This document shows positions 52,631 through 60,915 of a DNA stretch of 64,000 nucleotides, in pieces (positions within the stretch are counted from its first letter, which is position 1; each line of letters starts with the position of its first letter). A program made the translations under genes and the position numbers. The stretch lies in the NCBI RefSeq assembly GCF_900069005.2, contig NZ_LN831279.1, forward strand, positions 758,130 to 822,129. The letters are read 5' to 3'. A model generated the notes under the pieces. The model made no database searches. It was given only the letters and a program-made list of their open reading frames with translations, and was not told where the DNA came from. Origin of the DNA: Paenibacillus sp. GM2 (GTDB lineage: Bacteria; Bacillota; Bacilli; Paenibacillales; Paenibacillaceae).

Positions 52631-52804
52631 TCAACCCAGATTCCAAAAACTGTAAACGATTAAAATAAAGGCTGCCACGATCATGAATATAGAGGTGATG
52701 GCAAGTCCGCGTTTCAGTTTGGGCGGGATGGAATTTTTGTTTAAAATCACTACAAGCCCAAGACAGAATGCGCAAATAATGAAGATTAGATAAGTGCTCT
52801 CCAT
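52631..52804 (-). CDS. Small two-helix membrane protein (57 residues)
   Basis: A 57-residue frame from ATG 52804 reads MESTYLIFIICAFCLGLVVI, then LNKNSIPPKLKRGL, then AITSIFMIVAAFILIVYSFW. Two hydrophobic helices joined by a basic loop suggest a small membrane protein. The composition and lack of a competing gene support it, although only a weak RBS (AAAGCGAG) is visible. I do not recognise a family. Confidence 0.6.
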   Translation of the reverse strand: MESTYLIFIICAFCLGLVVILNKNSIPPKLKRGLAITSIFMIVAAFILIVYSFWNLG

Positions 52805-52896
52805 GAAAATACTCGCTTTCTACATATTTTAGAATCGCAGCCGCCAGTTGGGGGCCGCGATTGCATACCAGTTAAAAGTGTCTTCGGACAGGCCTT

Positions 52897-53130
52897 CTAG
52901 ACGAGCTTGAAAGCGTCCATAATCTCTTTCCATTCCTCTTCCCGGTCTACGAAGTCCTCCTTCGGGAACCGGTCAGCAGCCCATTTCATGAGGGCGGGGC
53001 GGCTTAGAAATGTATGTGTTTCCTCGCCCCATTGGTCCGAAATCTCACGCAGAATAATATACTTGCCTTGCACCTCTACAGTCATCATATTCCATTTGTC
53101 GCGTTTGTATATTTGATGTTTTTTTATCAT
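52897..53130 (-). CDS. Hypothetical 77-residue protein
   Basis: The protein (MIKKHQIYKRDKWNMMTVEV...) has a basic N-terminus, a short beta pattern (WNMMTVEVQGKYIILREISDQW) and a helical C-terminus (RPALMKWAADRFPKEDFVDREEEWKEIMDAF). ATG 53130 follows CGGAGAG. It seems to be a conserved-type small soluble protein, but I do not know the family. Its promoter region is shared with the cold-shock gene in the opposite direction. Confidence 0.7.
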   Translation of the reverse strand: MIKKHQIYKRDKWNMMTVEVQGKYIILREISDQWGEETHTFLSRPALMKWAADRFPKEDFVDREEEWKEIMDAFKLV

Positions 53131-53297
53131 TATGACTCTCCGATCTGTACATCATTTGTGACGATAAATTGCTTATGATTTTTATCATCTTGAAGTGGAA
53201 CATTTTTATGAAAATGATAACGTACTATATGAAGGAAAGCAAATAAAAAAGGGGCTTGTCCGGATAGAATTAAAAGATTTTTTAGCAAAATGACACG

Positions 53298-53326
53298 TTG
53301 CATTGTTTATGGGCATAGAGTATAAT
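53298..53326 (+). promoter_or_regulatory. Promoter of the cold-shock gene
   Basis: TTGCAT (53298-53303) and TATAAT (53321-53326) are 17 bases apart. The transcript would have a short 5' leader of about 40 bases. Confidence 0.75.
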
Positions 53327-53372
53327 ATGGTTATTCGTCAATGATGGCGATTATTTTTAGGAGGTTGTTCAT

Positions 53373-53570
53373 TTGAAAGGTACAGTTAAATGGTTTAACG
53401 CAGAGAAAGGCTATGGCTTTATTCAAGTAGAAGGCGGCGAAGACGTATTCGTACATTTCTCCGCAATCCAAGGCGACGGATTCAAAACTTTGGACGAAGG
53501 CCAAGCCGTTGAGTTCGAAATCACTGAGGGCAACCGTGGTCCTCAAGCTGCTAACGTAATCAAATTATAA
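53373..53570 (+). CDS. Cold-shock protein (CspA/CspB family)
   Basis: The 65-residue protein is a single cold-shock domain with RNP1 KGYGFIQV and RNP2 VFVHFSAI, which bind single-stranded RNA or DNA. TTG 53373 is the start, nine bases after AGGAGG. Cold-shock proteins act as RNA chaperones. A strong terminator follows. Confidence 0.96.
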   Translation: MKGTVKWFNAEKGYGFIQVEGGEDVFVHFSAIQGDGFKTLDEGQAVEFEITEGNRGPQAANVIKL

Positions 53571-53628
53571 GATCTATTCCGTTTAACGGATCACTTATAA
53601 AGTTTGGTTCCAAGCGCGATAATGAAAG

Positions 53629-53659
53629 ACACAGCTCTAATTAGGGCTGTGTTTTTTTG
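53629..53659 (+). terminator. Terminator of the cold-shock gene
   Basis: Stem ACACAGCTCTAA / TTAGGGCTGTGT followed by a T run. Confidence 0.9.
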
Positions 53660-53817
53660 CGTTTGAAGCCTGGTGAAGATGCTGGCAATTTGCCTGCTTC
53701 CTTACAGCAGCAAGCGGCGCCTCGATATCGACACTTGTAACATGCCTCCGATGGCGAGGCGCCGGGTTTTGTGTATAATGCGCAGTTGCGCAGATAATCT
53801 CAAGTGGACTATGTTTC

Positions 53818-54098
53818 TAACCGAAACTACAGGGCGCTGTTGAGATGAAATCACGGGCACTTCAAGTTTAACGAAAACGTGGGCGTGATTGACTCAGACC
53901 CGGGCACTTCAAGTTTAACGAAACTACAGAGCGTTATTGGCCTAAAATCAAGGGCATTTTAAATCTAGCGAAACTACAGAACGTTATTTACTCAAAAAAC
54001 AGGCTTTTGGTCGGTTTTTAGCCCAAATAGCGATACACAGTTTCGTTACAATTTTCAGGAGCTCTTTTTAGCTCGAATAGCGATACTACGTTTCGTTA
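53818..54098. repeat. Intergenic ~50-base tandem repeats with inverted copies
   Basis: Four units beginning TAACGAAACTACAG or a close variant start at 53818, 53869, 53916 and 53966 (spacing 47-51 bases), sharing GGGCACTTCAAGT-like ends. Then two inverted copies of the core, AATAGCGATACxxxGTTTCGTTA, lie at 54026-54048 and 54076-54098. No coding potential is seen. The structure suggests a dispersed, hairpin-prone intergenic repeat family. Confidence 0.75.
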
Positions 54099-54175
54099 GA
54101 GAACGGCGGGGTACGAAGGGGAGCAGGAAAATAGCTAAGCGAGTTGAATTCCCGGAAATTACTGGGGAAAGCCCA

Positions 54176-54500
54176 ATGTCAGAAATACCAGCAGGAACAG
54201 AAGGACCGGGGATATCAGCAAGGTCGGCAGTAACGGCAGCAACGGCACATCAGCAGAACAGTAATATCGTCAAATCGGCAGTATCGGCAAGATCAGCAAA
54301 CCCCCAATATCAGCGATCGGAATTTCGGCAACATCAGTAATATCAGGTAGACCCGGAATATCAGCAGCAACGGCTCATCAACAGAACGGTAATATCGTCG
54401 AATCGGCAGTATCGGCCAAATCAGCAAGATTCCCAATATCAGCGACCGGAATATCAGCAACATCAGTAATATCAGCTAGACTCGGAATATCGACAATACA
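54176..54500. repeat. Degenerate ~128-base tandem duplication rich in CGGCAGTA/ATATCAGC units
   Basis: The segment from about 54190 to 54500 is two copies, offset by 128 bases (for example GTAATATCGT at 54261 and 54389), built from shorter units such as ATATCAGCAACAT, CGGCAGTAT and AGCAA. On the minus strand it encodes repeated Ala-Asp-Ile text (see the frame at 54378-54623); the second copy is out of frame with it. Confidence 0.7.
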
Positions 54501-54623
54501 GCAGTAACGGCAAAGTCCAGCAATACCAGCAACATAAGCAACATGGGCCAGCCCAACTGAACTGCACAAAACAATTGTTAAACCGATACAGAATAATGTA
54601 CCGGATAATGTTTTTATATACAT
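54378..54623 (-). CDS. Possible secreted repetitive peptide (uncertain)
   Basis: A frame of 81 residues starts MYIKTLSGTLFCIGLTIVLC, a credible signal peptide, and continues with repeats such as DIPSLADITDVADIPVADIG. The next 128-base unit continues the same text in shifted frames, so a longer ancestor may have decayed. No strong RBS was found. It may be a real small secreted protein or a frame created by the repeat; I lean slightly to the second. Confidence 0.3.
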   Translation of the reverse strand: MYIKTLSGTLFCIGLTIVLCSSVGLAHVAYVAGIAGLCRYCCIVDIPSLADITDVADIPVADIGNLADLADTADSTILPFC

Positions 54624-54704
54624 ACAGTAACTTTTAAAATTGGCGACAAGCTGTTGTCACCAATGGTTTGATATATTTGGATGGAACGGGGGACAGGATC
54701 AGCG

Positions 54705-55655
54705 ATGAAACGGATGGATCGAATGATGGCTATTGTGCTGGCGCTGCAGCATCAGACGGAAACGGCGCAATCGCTTGCCGATAAGCTGGAGGTGTCAAAG
54801 CGGACGATTCTGCGCGATGTACAGGCCTTGTCTGAGATCGGGGTCCCGATCTGCGCGGTGAGCGGTCCTGGCGGTGGATACCGCTTGATGGAAGGGTACA
54901 GACTGCCCCCGCTGCAGCTGGATACGGAGGAAGCGCTGGTCCTGCTGCTTGCTTTGAACGGGATGACGAAGTACAGCGACAGCTCGTTTCAACAAGCCAG
55001 ATGGACAGTGAGGGACAAGATCCGTTCCGTATTGCCGGAGCATACTTTAGGACAAATTACTCCTTTGCTGGGGCATGTAGAAATGGAGGTGCCGGATCGG
55101 CGTTATAAAACGCCATATTTAAGCGAGCTGATGAAGTATGCGGCGGAAGGGCGATGGTTATTAACGCTGTATCGTTCGCAGAATCACAGTCGGCAACTGA
55201 ATATTCGTCCGCTGCGAGTGTATGCAGCTCACGGGTTCTGGTACTGTGAAGCGTACTCTTCCCAGCATGGGGAAGTGCGTACCTTTCGGGTGGACCGCTT
55301 CGTAGAAGTGGAGGCCTCCAACATGCCGGAGTCTGAAGTGGAACAAGAGCTTGATTCGCTGAGTTCGTCTAAGGGGGCGGCAGTGCTTGAGCAGTCTGTA
55401 CATATATATGCGAAGCTCACCTATCGCGGGGCGTTGTTGGCAGAGCAAGATCCTCATATGGGGCATCTGGTCAAGCAGACTGGGGATGAGGAATGGGAGG
55501 TTGCCTTTGATTGCCCGGCATCGGAATGGAACTGGGCGGTGGATTTTTTCTATTATATCGGGCTTGATGCCGAAGTGTTGGAGCCTATACGGCTTCAGGA
55601 AGAGCTCCGTGTGAGAGCGGAGCAGCTGGTACGAAAATATTCAGGCAATGACTGA
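54705..55655 (+). CDS. HTH-WYL domain transcriptional regulator (YafY family)
   Basis: The 316-residue protein has a DeoR-like HTH at residues ~5-60 (LADKLEVSKRTILRDVQALSEIGVPICAVSGPGGGYRL) and a WYL domain from about 140 to 225 (RWLLTLYRSQNHSRQLNIRPLRVYAAHGFWYCEAY), which in relatives binds ligands or nucleic acids. I use ATG 54705 (MKRMDRMMAIVLALQ), although only a weak RBS is seen; the frame begins at 54681. The prenyltransferase-like gene follows after 48 bases and is probably in the same operon. Confidence 0.9.
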   Translation: MKRMDRMMAIVLALQHQTETAQSLADKLEVSKRTILRDVQALSEIGVPICAVSGPGGGYRLMEGYRLPPLQLDTEEALVLLLALNGMTKYSDSSFQQARWTVRDKIRSVLPEHTLGQITPLLGHVEMEVPDRRYKTPYLSELMKYAAEGRWLLTLYRSQNHSRQLNIRPLRVYAAHGFWYCEAYSSQHGEVRTFRVDRFVEVEASNMPESEVEQELDSLSSSKGAAVLEQSVHIYAKLTYRGALLAEQDPHMGHLVKQTGDEEWEVAFDCPASEWNWAVDFFYYIGLDAEVLEPIRLQEELRVRAEQLVRKYSGND

Positions 55656-55703
55656 CTGCCGGGAAATCTCAAAGGAATAAAAGAAATAGAGGAGGCTGGT
55701 AAT

Positions 55704-56609
55704 TTGAAAAATGAAAGCAGATCTGTATTGGAGCGCAGCAAGGATTTTATCTATAAAAATGCAAGATTGCTGGATCGGGTGCGGTTCGCGTATCATTTCG
55801 AAAATGGCTCCAAGGCGGATATATTGTGTGCTTTACAGGCTTATCAGAACGAGGATGGCGGCTTTGGGAACGCCCTGGAGCCGGATATGCGCTGTCCGCA
55901 TAGTCAGCCTGTGACCACGGAGACAGCTCTGCTAATCATCCAGGAGGTCGGCGGGTTTGACAGCAATGTAATGCTGGACGGTATCCTGTCCTATTTGCAG
56001 GGAATAAGCCTATCTGGAGGCGGTCTGCCGCGGGCTACAATGGCTGTGAACGATTATCCGCATGCTCCTTGGTGGACAACAGAACAAGACGATATTCCGT
56101 CGCTAAATCCTACAGGAAGCATTATGGGCCTCCTGCTCGGACAATCCGCGCGCACTGCATTTCAAACAGAACGATGGTTCCAGGAGCATGTGAGCTTTAT
56201 ATGGCGCTGTCTGGAGGAATCTTCGGCAGGCCCCGGTGATTATCATGATGCAATGCAATGGATTTCCTTCCTGGAGACGGTACCAGGAGAGCGGGAGCGG
56301 ACGGCAAAATACAAAGGAATCCTTGATGAGTGGTTAACCGGATCGAAAGGTATAGAGAAGAACGTCGATGCCGAAGGATACGTCCATAAGATTCTCGATT
56401 ACGCGAAAACGCCGGACAGTTATGCTTACCGGCTTCTCCAGCCCGCTGATATCGAGCGGCATCTGGATTGGTTAATGGCCGATCAGCAAGCTGACGGGGG
56501 CTGGAATATCAACTTTCCGGCAGTCAGTCCGGCCGGCGAGCAGGAATGGCGCGGTTCGATAACCGTAGACCGATTAATCACGTTAAAGTCGTATGGGCGA
56601 TTGGTGTAA
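55704..56609 (+). CDS. Prenyltransferase/squalene-cyclase-repeat protein
   Basis: The 301-residue protein has terpenoid-cyclase-type alpha/alpha repeats: ALQAYQNEDGGFGNALEPDMRCPHSQPVTTETALLII near residue 32 and DWLMADQQADGGWNINFPAV near 255, with two QxxDGG(F/W) motifs. Catalytic DxDD is not visible, so it is unlikely to be a cyclase; a structural or binding role is possible. Start TTG 55704 with AGAGGAGG upstream. It follows a WYL regulator, an arrangement common in Bacilli. Confidence 0.75.
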   Translation: MKNESRSVLERSKDFIYKNARLLDRVRFAYHFENGSKADILCALQAYQNEDGGFGNALEPDMRCPHSQPVTTETALLIIQEVGGFDSNVMLDGILSYLQGISLSGGGLPRATMAVNDYPHAPWWTTEQDDIPSLNPTGSIMGLLLGQSARTAFQTERWFQEHVSFIWRCLEESSAGPGDYHDAMQWISFLETVPGERERTAKYKGILDEWLTGSKGIEKNVDAEGYVHKILDYAKTPDSYAYRLLQPADIERHLDWLMADQQADGGWNINFPAVSPAGEQEWRGSITVDRLITLKSYGRLV

Positions 56610-56831
56610 AGCAATAAGACAAGGCAAGCTATCTAATAATTGTGCTGGACCGAGCATCGGGTATCGAGTATCGAGCTAAGCTGTGCTGAGGAGTAAGTAG
56701 GGAATCGACAGTTTTACATTCAGTTTTAAGCGGAAACGCTCGGTGCTTTCGTAGCCCGATGTCTGCGGTTACGGATTTTTGGGTGTCATCGGAACCGAAC
56801 ACCGGAGAGTGTAATCTCGGTAAACCGTGGA

Positions 56832-56951
56832 TTATTTACGAATCACATCGATATTAGCCCGGGTGAACCAAGCGTATTTTCCCCCTATGCCCGGCTCATC
56901 TCCCTCAGGAAGATCTATAAAGTACGGATGATCTATCCCTTCAACAATCAT
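56832..56951 (-). CDS. Small frame, possible micropeptide or gene remnant
   Basis: A 39-residue frame from ATG 56951 reads MIVEGIDHPYFIDLPEGD and ends FTRANIDVIRK. The residue use looks protein-like, but no RBS is visible and it begins just after the MFS terminator. It may be a small protein or the end of a lost gene. The rest of the 56610-57015 gap holds a terminator and nothing else I can name. Confidence 0.3.
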   Translation of the reverse strand: MIVEGIDHPYFIDLPEGDEPGIGGKYAWFTRANIDVIRK

Positions 56952-56957
56952 GAATCC

Positions 56958-57001
56958 TAAAAAGCAGTCTGTTCTCCCACAGGGAGCGCAGGCTGCTTTT
57001 T
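56958..57001. terminator. Terminator downstream of the MFS gene
   Basis: Arms AAAAGCAGTCTG.TCCC / GGGA.CAGGCTGCTTTT with T runs on both strands. It follows the stop codon of the MFS gene at 57016 on the minus strand. Confidence 0.88.
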
Positions 57002-57015
57002 TCAATGTAAAAGAG

Positions 57016-58218
57016 TTAACCCTTCTTTGAAGAGCCGATAGACTGATTTGCACGGATGGCGGCCGGATCGCGGTGAAGATAGCGGGTTGCAAATCCGACG
57101 CAAGCGATGAGAGCAAATGTCATGGCAATCAGGTAGAAGCGCTGGCGGCCGAACTGCTCAAATACGATTCCGCCCAAGGTGCCGCTGAGCAGACCGGAAG
57201 CGCTGGACCATGCAATTGTGAACAAGGCCATCCCGGTCGCCCGGTATTCATCGGGAATCAGGCGGGTAAGCATCCGAATCGCTGTAACATAGAAAATGCC
57301 AAAGGAGAAGCTATGCATGAATTGGATCGCGATAATCGCATAGGCCGATCCCGTTAGGCTGACGAGCAGGAATCGGGTTGCAAATACTAGACTGGCAAAA
57401 ATAAGCAGCGGCAGCTCCTTAAATCGGTCACCATAAATGCTTAGAAACAGAAAGATCGGTATTTCCGAGCAGGATGAAGCGAGCTGAGCCCAGCCGATTA
57501 AATTTTCTCCGGCTCCCAGATCTTTCAGCGTAATAGTTAGGAAGGCATCGTTCATACGTGCCGAGATAGCCAGGCAGAAGACGCAGCCAAAGAACCATAG
57601 CAGCTCCTTCTGGCGCAGGATAGACCAGATTCCGGACATGTTCATTTTTGCCACGGGGCTGCTCTGATCCTGAATGAACAACGTAATAAGCAGTGCAATG
57701 CCAGCTATAGCCATAGTAACCCACATCGTCCTGGAGGCGCCGATTACCGATAGCACATACCCGATGACGAGAGCAAAGCAGGCGTAGCCGATAGAGCCGA
57801 AGATGCGAACGGTAATAAAGCTCTTGCCATGCTGCTTGGCAGCATTAATCGCAATCGTATCGGACAGTGGGAAGACAGGATAGAAGAAGAAATAGAACAT
57901 CGTAATCATCAGCATAATCATAGAAAAAGAGGTTGAAATCGAAAGGATGTAAGACATGATGATTTGACCTATTAACAGAATGCACATGATTTTTTTGACG
58001 GTTCTATATTTATCACTGGCGATACTCCATAGGAGATTGGCTATGAGAGAAATCATGGGTCCCAGTGCGTACAAGACCCCGATTTGGCTGTTCGAAAATC
58101 CGAGCTTGGCATAGAAGAGCGGAAAATAGGTGCTGACCAGCACCATCGTTCCATATATGGTAAAGGAGAAAGCGCGCATCGATGACAGATTGGGCCGAGA
58201 TAATGAAGACGATTCCAT
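57016..58218 (-). CDS. MFS transporter (PPP/HcaT-like subfamily)
   Basis: The 400-residue membrane protein has about 12 hydrophobic segments, a basic loop SDKYRTVKKIMCI near 67, and N-terminal text (FTIYGTMVLVSTYFPLFYAKLGFSNSQIGVLYALGPM) like the MFS_1-like/3-phenylpropionate transporter subfamily. Its substrate cannot be predicted. ATG 58218 (MESSSLSRPNLSSMRAF) follows GAGGT. It is a single gene, divergent from the sugar importer. Confidence 0.88.
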   Translation of the reverse strand: MESSSLSRPNLSSMRAFSFTIYGTMVLVSTYFPLFYAKLGFSNSQIGVLYALGPMISLIANLLWSIASDKYRTVKKIMCILLIGQIIMSYILSISTSFSMIMLMITMFYFFFYPVFPLSDTIAINAAKQHGKSFITVRIFGSIGYACFALVIGYVLSVIGASRTMWVTMAIAGIALLITLFIQDQSSPVAKMNMSGIWSILRQKELLWFFGCVFCLAISARMNDAFLTITLKDLGAGENLIGWAQLASSCSEIPIFLFLSIYGDRFKELPLLIFASLVFATRFLLVSLTGSAYAIIAIQFMHSFSFGIFYVTAIRMLTRLIPDEYRATGMALFTIAWSSASGLLSGTLGGIVFEQFGRQRFYLIAMTFALIACVGFATRYLHRDPAAIRANQSIGSSKKG

Positions 58219-58981
58219 ATAGTGATGACGACCTCGTTTCGGTGGTGTTATACAGCAGCCTGATGATGCCAGCCAAGTCTGCAATATAGTCAACGCTAGT
58301 ATATCATAACCCGTCGGAAAAAGAGGGGAGATTATTATCTCCGTTCATTTTTAAAATAAATCGTTAACATGTAATATTAAGCAGGATATTCGGTTGGTCG
58401 GTTGGGTGCTGTCGGCTCTAAGACTGACTGAACAGAACATCGGCATATTCAGCAGAGACTGTGAAGGAGGATTGCTGCCGCTCAGGAAAGCCACGCACGT
58501 GGAAACAGCGGTCATACTTTACAGACTTATACAGCAGCCGTAACCTCATCCCGAACGAAATCACTGAATAGATAATAGGGTTCAACAGGAAGAGACGGCT
58601 TGGAGCGATCCAGCTGTCTTTTTTATGATATGTATTTTTTGAGCTTAGCTAAGAGAATGCTCAGGGGGAGCAGCTTGTACCCGCAACCGAAGTACAGGAT
58701 TGACAAACCCAAATCATTGGTTAAATTTGATATTTGGATGTAAACGCTGTCTTTTGGCGCAAAAAAAACACATTCAGGTGTTGTCACCAGTCAGTGTCGA
58801 AAAGCACCGAGGCTTATGCGGCGCGGAATGAGAAGGCTCATAAACCACATATTTACGTTTGCCTCCCTCCTCGTTATCGTTAAATTCGTAAGCGCTAGCA
58901 ATCCTGCAGGATTCGCAAACGACATCATGATGAGCAGCACTCGAAACGCATCTAAGAAATCATACTGAAAGGGGTGATCCT
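58219..58981. promoter_or_regulatory. Promoter region of the MFS and sugar ABC genes
   Basis: This 760-base gap holds the palindrome GGAGAT-TATT-ATCTCC (58327-58342), a plus-strand terminator at 58593-58624, a possible promoter TTGACA (58700) with TAAATT 16 bases on, and TGTAAACGCTGTCT (58739-58752), which matches the cre consensus in 13 of 14 positions. The cre-like site just downstream of the promoter would fit CcpA repression of the importer. No gene or known riboswitch was recognised here. Confidence 0.4.
58593..58624 (+). terminator. Terminator in the leader of the sugar ABC operon
   Basis: Stem AGACGGCTTGGA / TCCAGCTGTCT with loop GCGA followed by six T residues. No upstream plus-strand gene ends here, so it may close a small RNA or act as an attenuator for the importer. 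Confidence 0.75.
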
Positions 58982-59950
58982 ATGCAAAACACCAAAGCTG
59001 CTGTTTCAGGAGAGATTATGTTAAAGCCCGGGAAGAACGGCGCCGGCAAGAGCCTTTGGAAGAGAATCATCCAGAACTGGGAGCTGTACATCTTTATTGC
59101 GCCCGCATTTTTATACTTTCTTATTTTTTCATACGGGCCGATGTATGGCATTCAGATTGCGTTTAAAAACTTCATTCCTACCAAAGGCATTACGGGAAGT
59201 CCGTGGGTTGGATTCGATCATTTTGAACGATTCTTCCATTCATACTATTTTTGGGATTTGCTGTGGAACACACTGAGTATCAGCTTGTATGAACTGGCCG
59301 TCGGATTTCCAATCCCGATCATTTTGGCTTTAGCCTTTAATGAGATCAGAAACGGCTTTTTCAAAAAGCTGGCCCAGACGGTGACTTATGCGCCGCACTT
59401 CATTTCTGTCGTGGTAATGGCCGGGATGATTATTGCATTTCTGTCTCCGTCCACGGGGATTATCATCCATCTGATCGAAGGGCTCGGGCTGCAAGCGCCA
59501 GCTTTTCTGACGGATCCACGATGGTTCAAGACGATATATGTCCTGTCGGGCGTATGGCAGAGTACGGGCTGGGGAACAATCATTTACTTGGCAGCGCTGT
59601 CCGGCGTGGACCCCGGGCTCCATGAAGCAGCGATTATCGACGGAGCTTCGCGGTTTCAACGCATCCGTCACATTAATATACCAACATTGCTCCCAACGAT
59701 GACCATTTTGCTTATTTTGAACATGGGAAGCTTGCTGGGGGTAGGCTTCGAGAAGATCCTGCTGCTGCAAAATCCGTTGAATATGACATCTTCGGACGTA
59801 ATTTCCACCTTCGTGTACCGCTCCGGGCTCGTGGATGCGCAGTACAGCTTCTCAACAGCGATCGGCTTATTCAACTCGGTGATCAACTGCATACTGCTGA
59901 TTACTGTGAATCAGATTGTACGCCGTACCAGCGAGAACAGTTTGTGGTAG
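58982..59950 (+). CDS. Carbohydrate ABC transporter permease (LplB-like)
   Basis: The 322-residue protein is a permease subunit with six hydrophobic segments, the first starting WELYIFIAPAFLYFLIFSYGPMYG, and the EAA loop EAAIIDGASRFQRIRHINIP near 220. It is the LplB type found with lipoprotein binding proteins. RBS AAAGGGGTG precedes ATG 58982. It is separated by 14 bases from the second permease. A dedicated ATPase is absent; such systems use a shared MsmX-type ATPase encoded elsewhere. Confidence 0.93.
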   Translation: MQNTKAAVSGEIMLKPGKNGAGKSLWKRIIQNWELYIFIAPAFLYFLIFSYGPMYGIQIAFKNFIPTKGITGSPWVGFDHFERFFHSYYFWDLLWNTLSISLYELAVGFPIPIILALAFNEIRNGFFKKLAQTVTYAPHFISVVVMAGMIIAFLSPSTGIIIHLIEGLGLQAPAFLTDPRWFKTIYVLSGVWQSTGWGTIIYLAALSGVDPGLHEAAIIDGASRFQRIRHINIPTLLPTMTILLILNMGSLLGVGFEKILLLQNPLNMTSSDVISTFVYRSGLVDAQYSFSTAIGLFNSVINCILLITVNQIVRRTSENSLW

Positions 59951-59964
59951 GAGGAGGGGCATGA

Positions 59965-60873
59965 ATGCTATCAGGTGTAAGAGAGACGAAAAGAGACAAA
60001 ATATTTGTGGTCTGCAACTACTTATTTGTAATCTTTGCTTTTTTAATTGTGCTGTATCCTTTGGTCTATATGCTCAGCGCCTCAATCAGCGATCCGAAAT
60101 TTGTTGCTTCCGGGGAGATGTGGCTGTGGCCTAGAGGAATTACTTTTGACGGTTATAAACGCGTATTCCAGAATTCGAGCATCTGGATCGGCTATAAAAA
60201 TACCATCTTATATACTCTAGTGGGCACGACGATTAATCTGATTGTTACGCTGCCCGCCGCATACGCCTTAAGCCGCAAGGATTTTATCGGACGCAACTTC
60301 TTTATGGGGATGTTCATGGTCACCATGTTCTTCAGTGGAGGTTTGGTGCCTTCATACCTGCTGGTTAAACAGCTTGGCATGATCAATTCGATGTGGGCCA
60401 TCCTTATCCCGGCATCCGCATCGATCTGGAATATTATTGTCTCACGGACCTTCTTCCAGAGCTCTATTCCCAAAGAGCTGCAGGATGCGGCTCAAGTTGA
60501 CGGGTGTACGAATATGCGGCTGTTTCTGAAAATTATCCTGCCGTTATCGATGCCGATCGTAGCTGTTATGGCTCTGTTCTACGGTGTTGGTCACTGGAAC
60601 AGCTATTTCTCGGCGATGATCTATCTGAATGATTCAGCGAAATATCCGCTTCAGCTTGTCTTGCGGCAGATCCTGGTGCTCCAGGAGATGTCTGCACAGG
60701 GCGGCGGAGTGATCGACTCTTCCACAGCTACAGCGATGAATACCAAGGCGGAGATTGCCGCTCTGGTTAAATATGCAGTCATCATTGTAGCTACGCTGCC
60801 CGTAATTGTTGTCTATCCATTCTTACAGCGTTATTTCGTTCAGGGGGTTATGATTGGCTCCGTCAAGGGCTGA
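59965..60873 (+). CDS. Carbohydrate ABC transporter permease (YtcP/LplC-like)
   Basis: The 302-residue second permease has six hydrophobic segments and the coupling loop DAAQVDGCTNMRLFLKIILP near 180-200. Together with the LplB-type gene it forms the channel. A GGAGGGG lies before ATG 59965. It is followed by the binding protein gene after 42 bases. Confidence 0.93.
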   Translation: MLSGVRETKRDKIFVVCNYLFVIFAFLIVLYPLVYMLSASISDPKFVASGEMWLWPRGITFDGYKRVFQNSSIWIGYKNTILYTLVGTTINLIVTLPAAYALSRKDFIGRNFFMGMFMVTMFFSGGLVPSYLLVKQLGMINSMWAILIPASASIWNIIVSRTFFQSSIPKELQDAAQVDGCTNMRLFLKIILPLSMPIVAVMALFYGVGHWNSYFSAMIYLNDSAKYPLQLVLRQILVLQEMSAQGGGVIDSSTATAMNTKAEIAALVKYAVIIVATLPVIVVYPFLQRYFVQGVMIGSVKG

Positions 60874-60915
60874 TCTTGGTAAATGAAATAATATTATAGA
60901 AGGAGCAATGACATA

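Noticed and set aside
53818-54098. CRISPR-like regular spacing of repeats
   Set aside because: Repeat cores vary, inverted copies are present, spacers are not distinct sequences and no cas genes are near.
54176-54342. Plus-strand frame MSEIPAGTEGPGISARSAV in the 128-base repeat
   Set aside because: It is 55 codons, only weakly spaced to GGGGAAAG, and its text follows from the repeat units.
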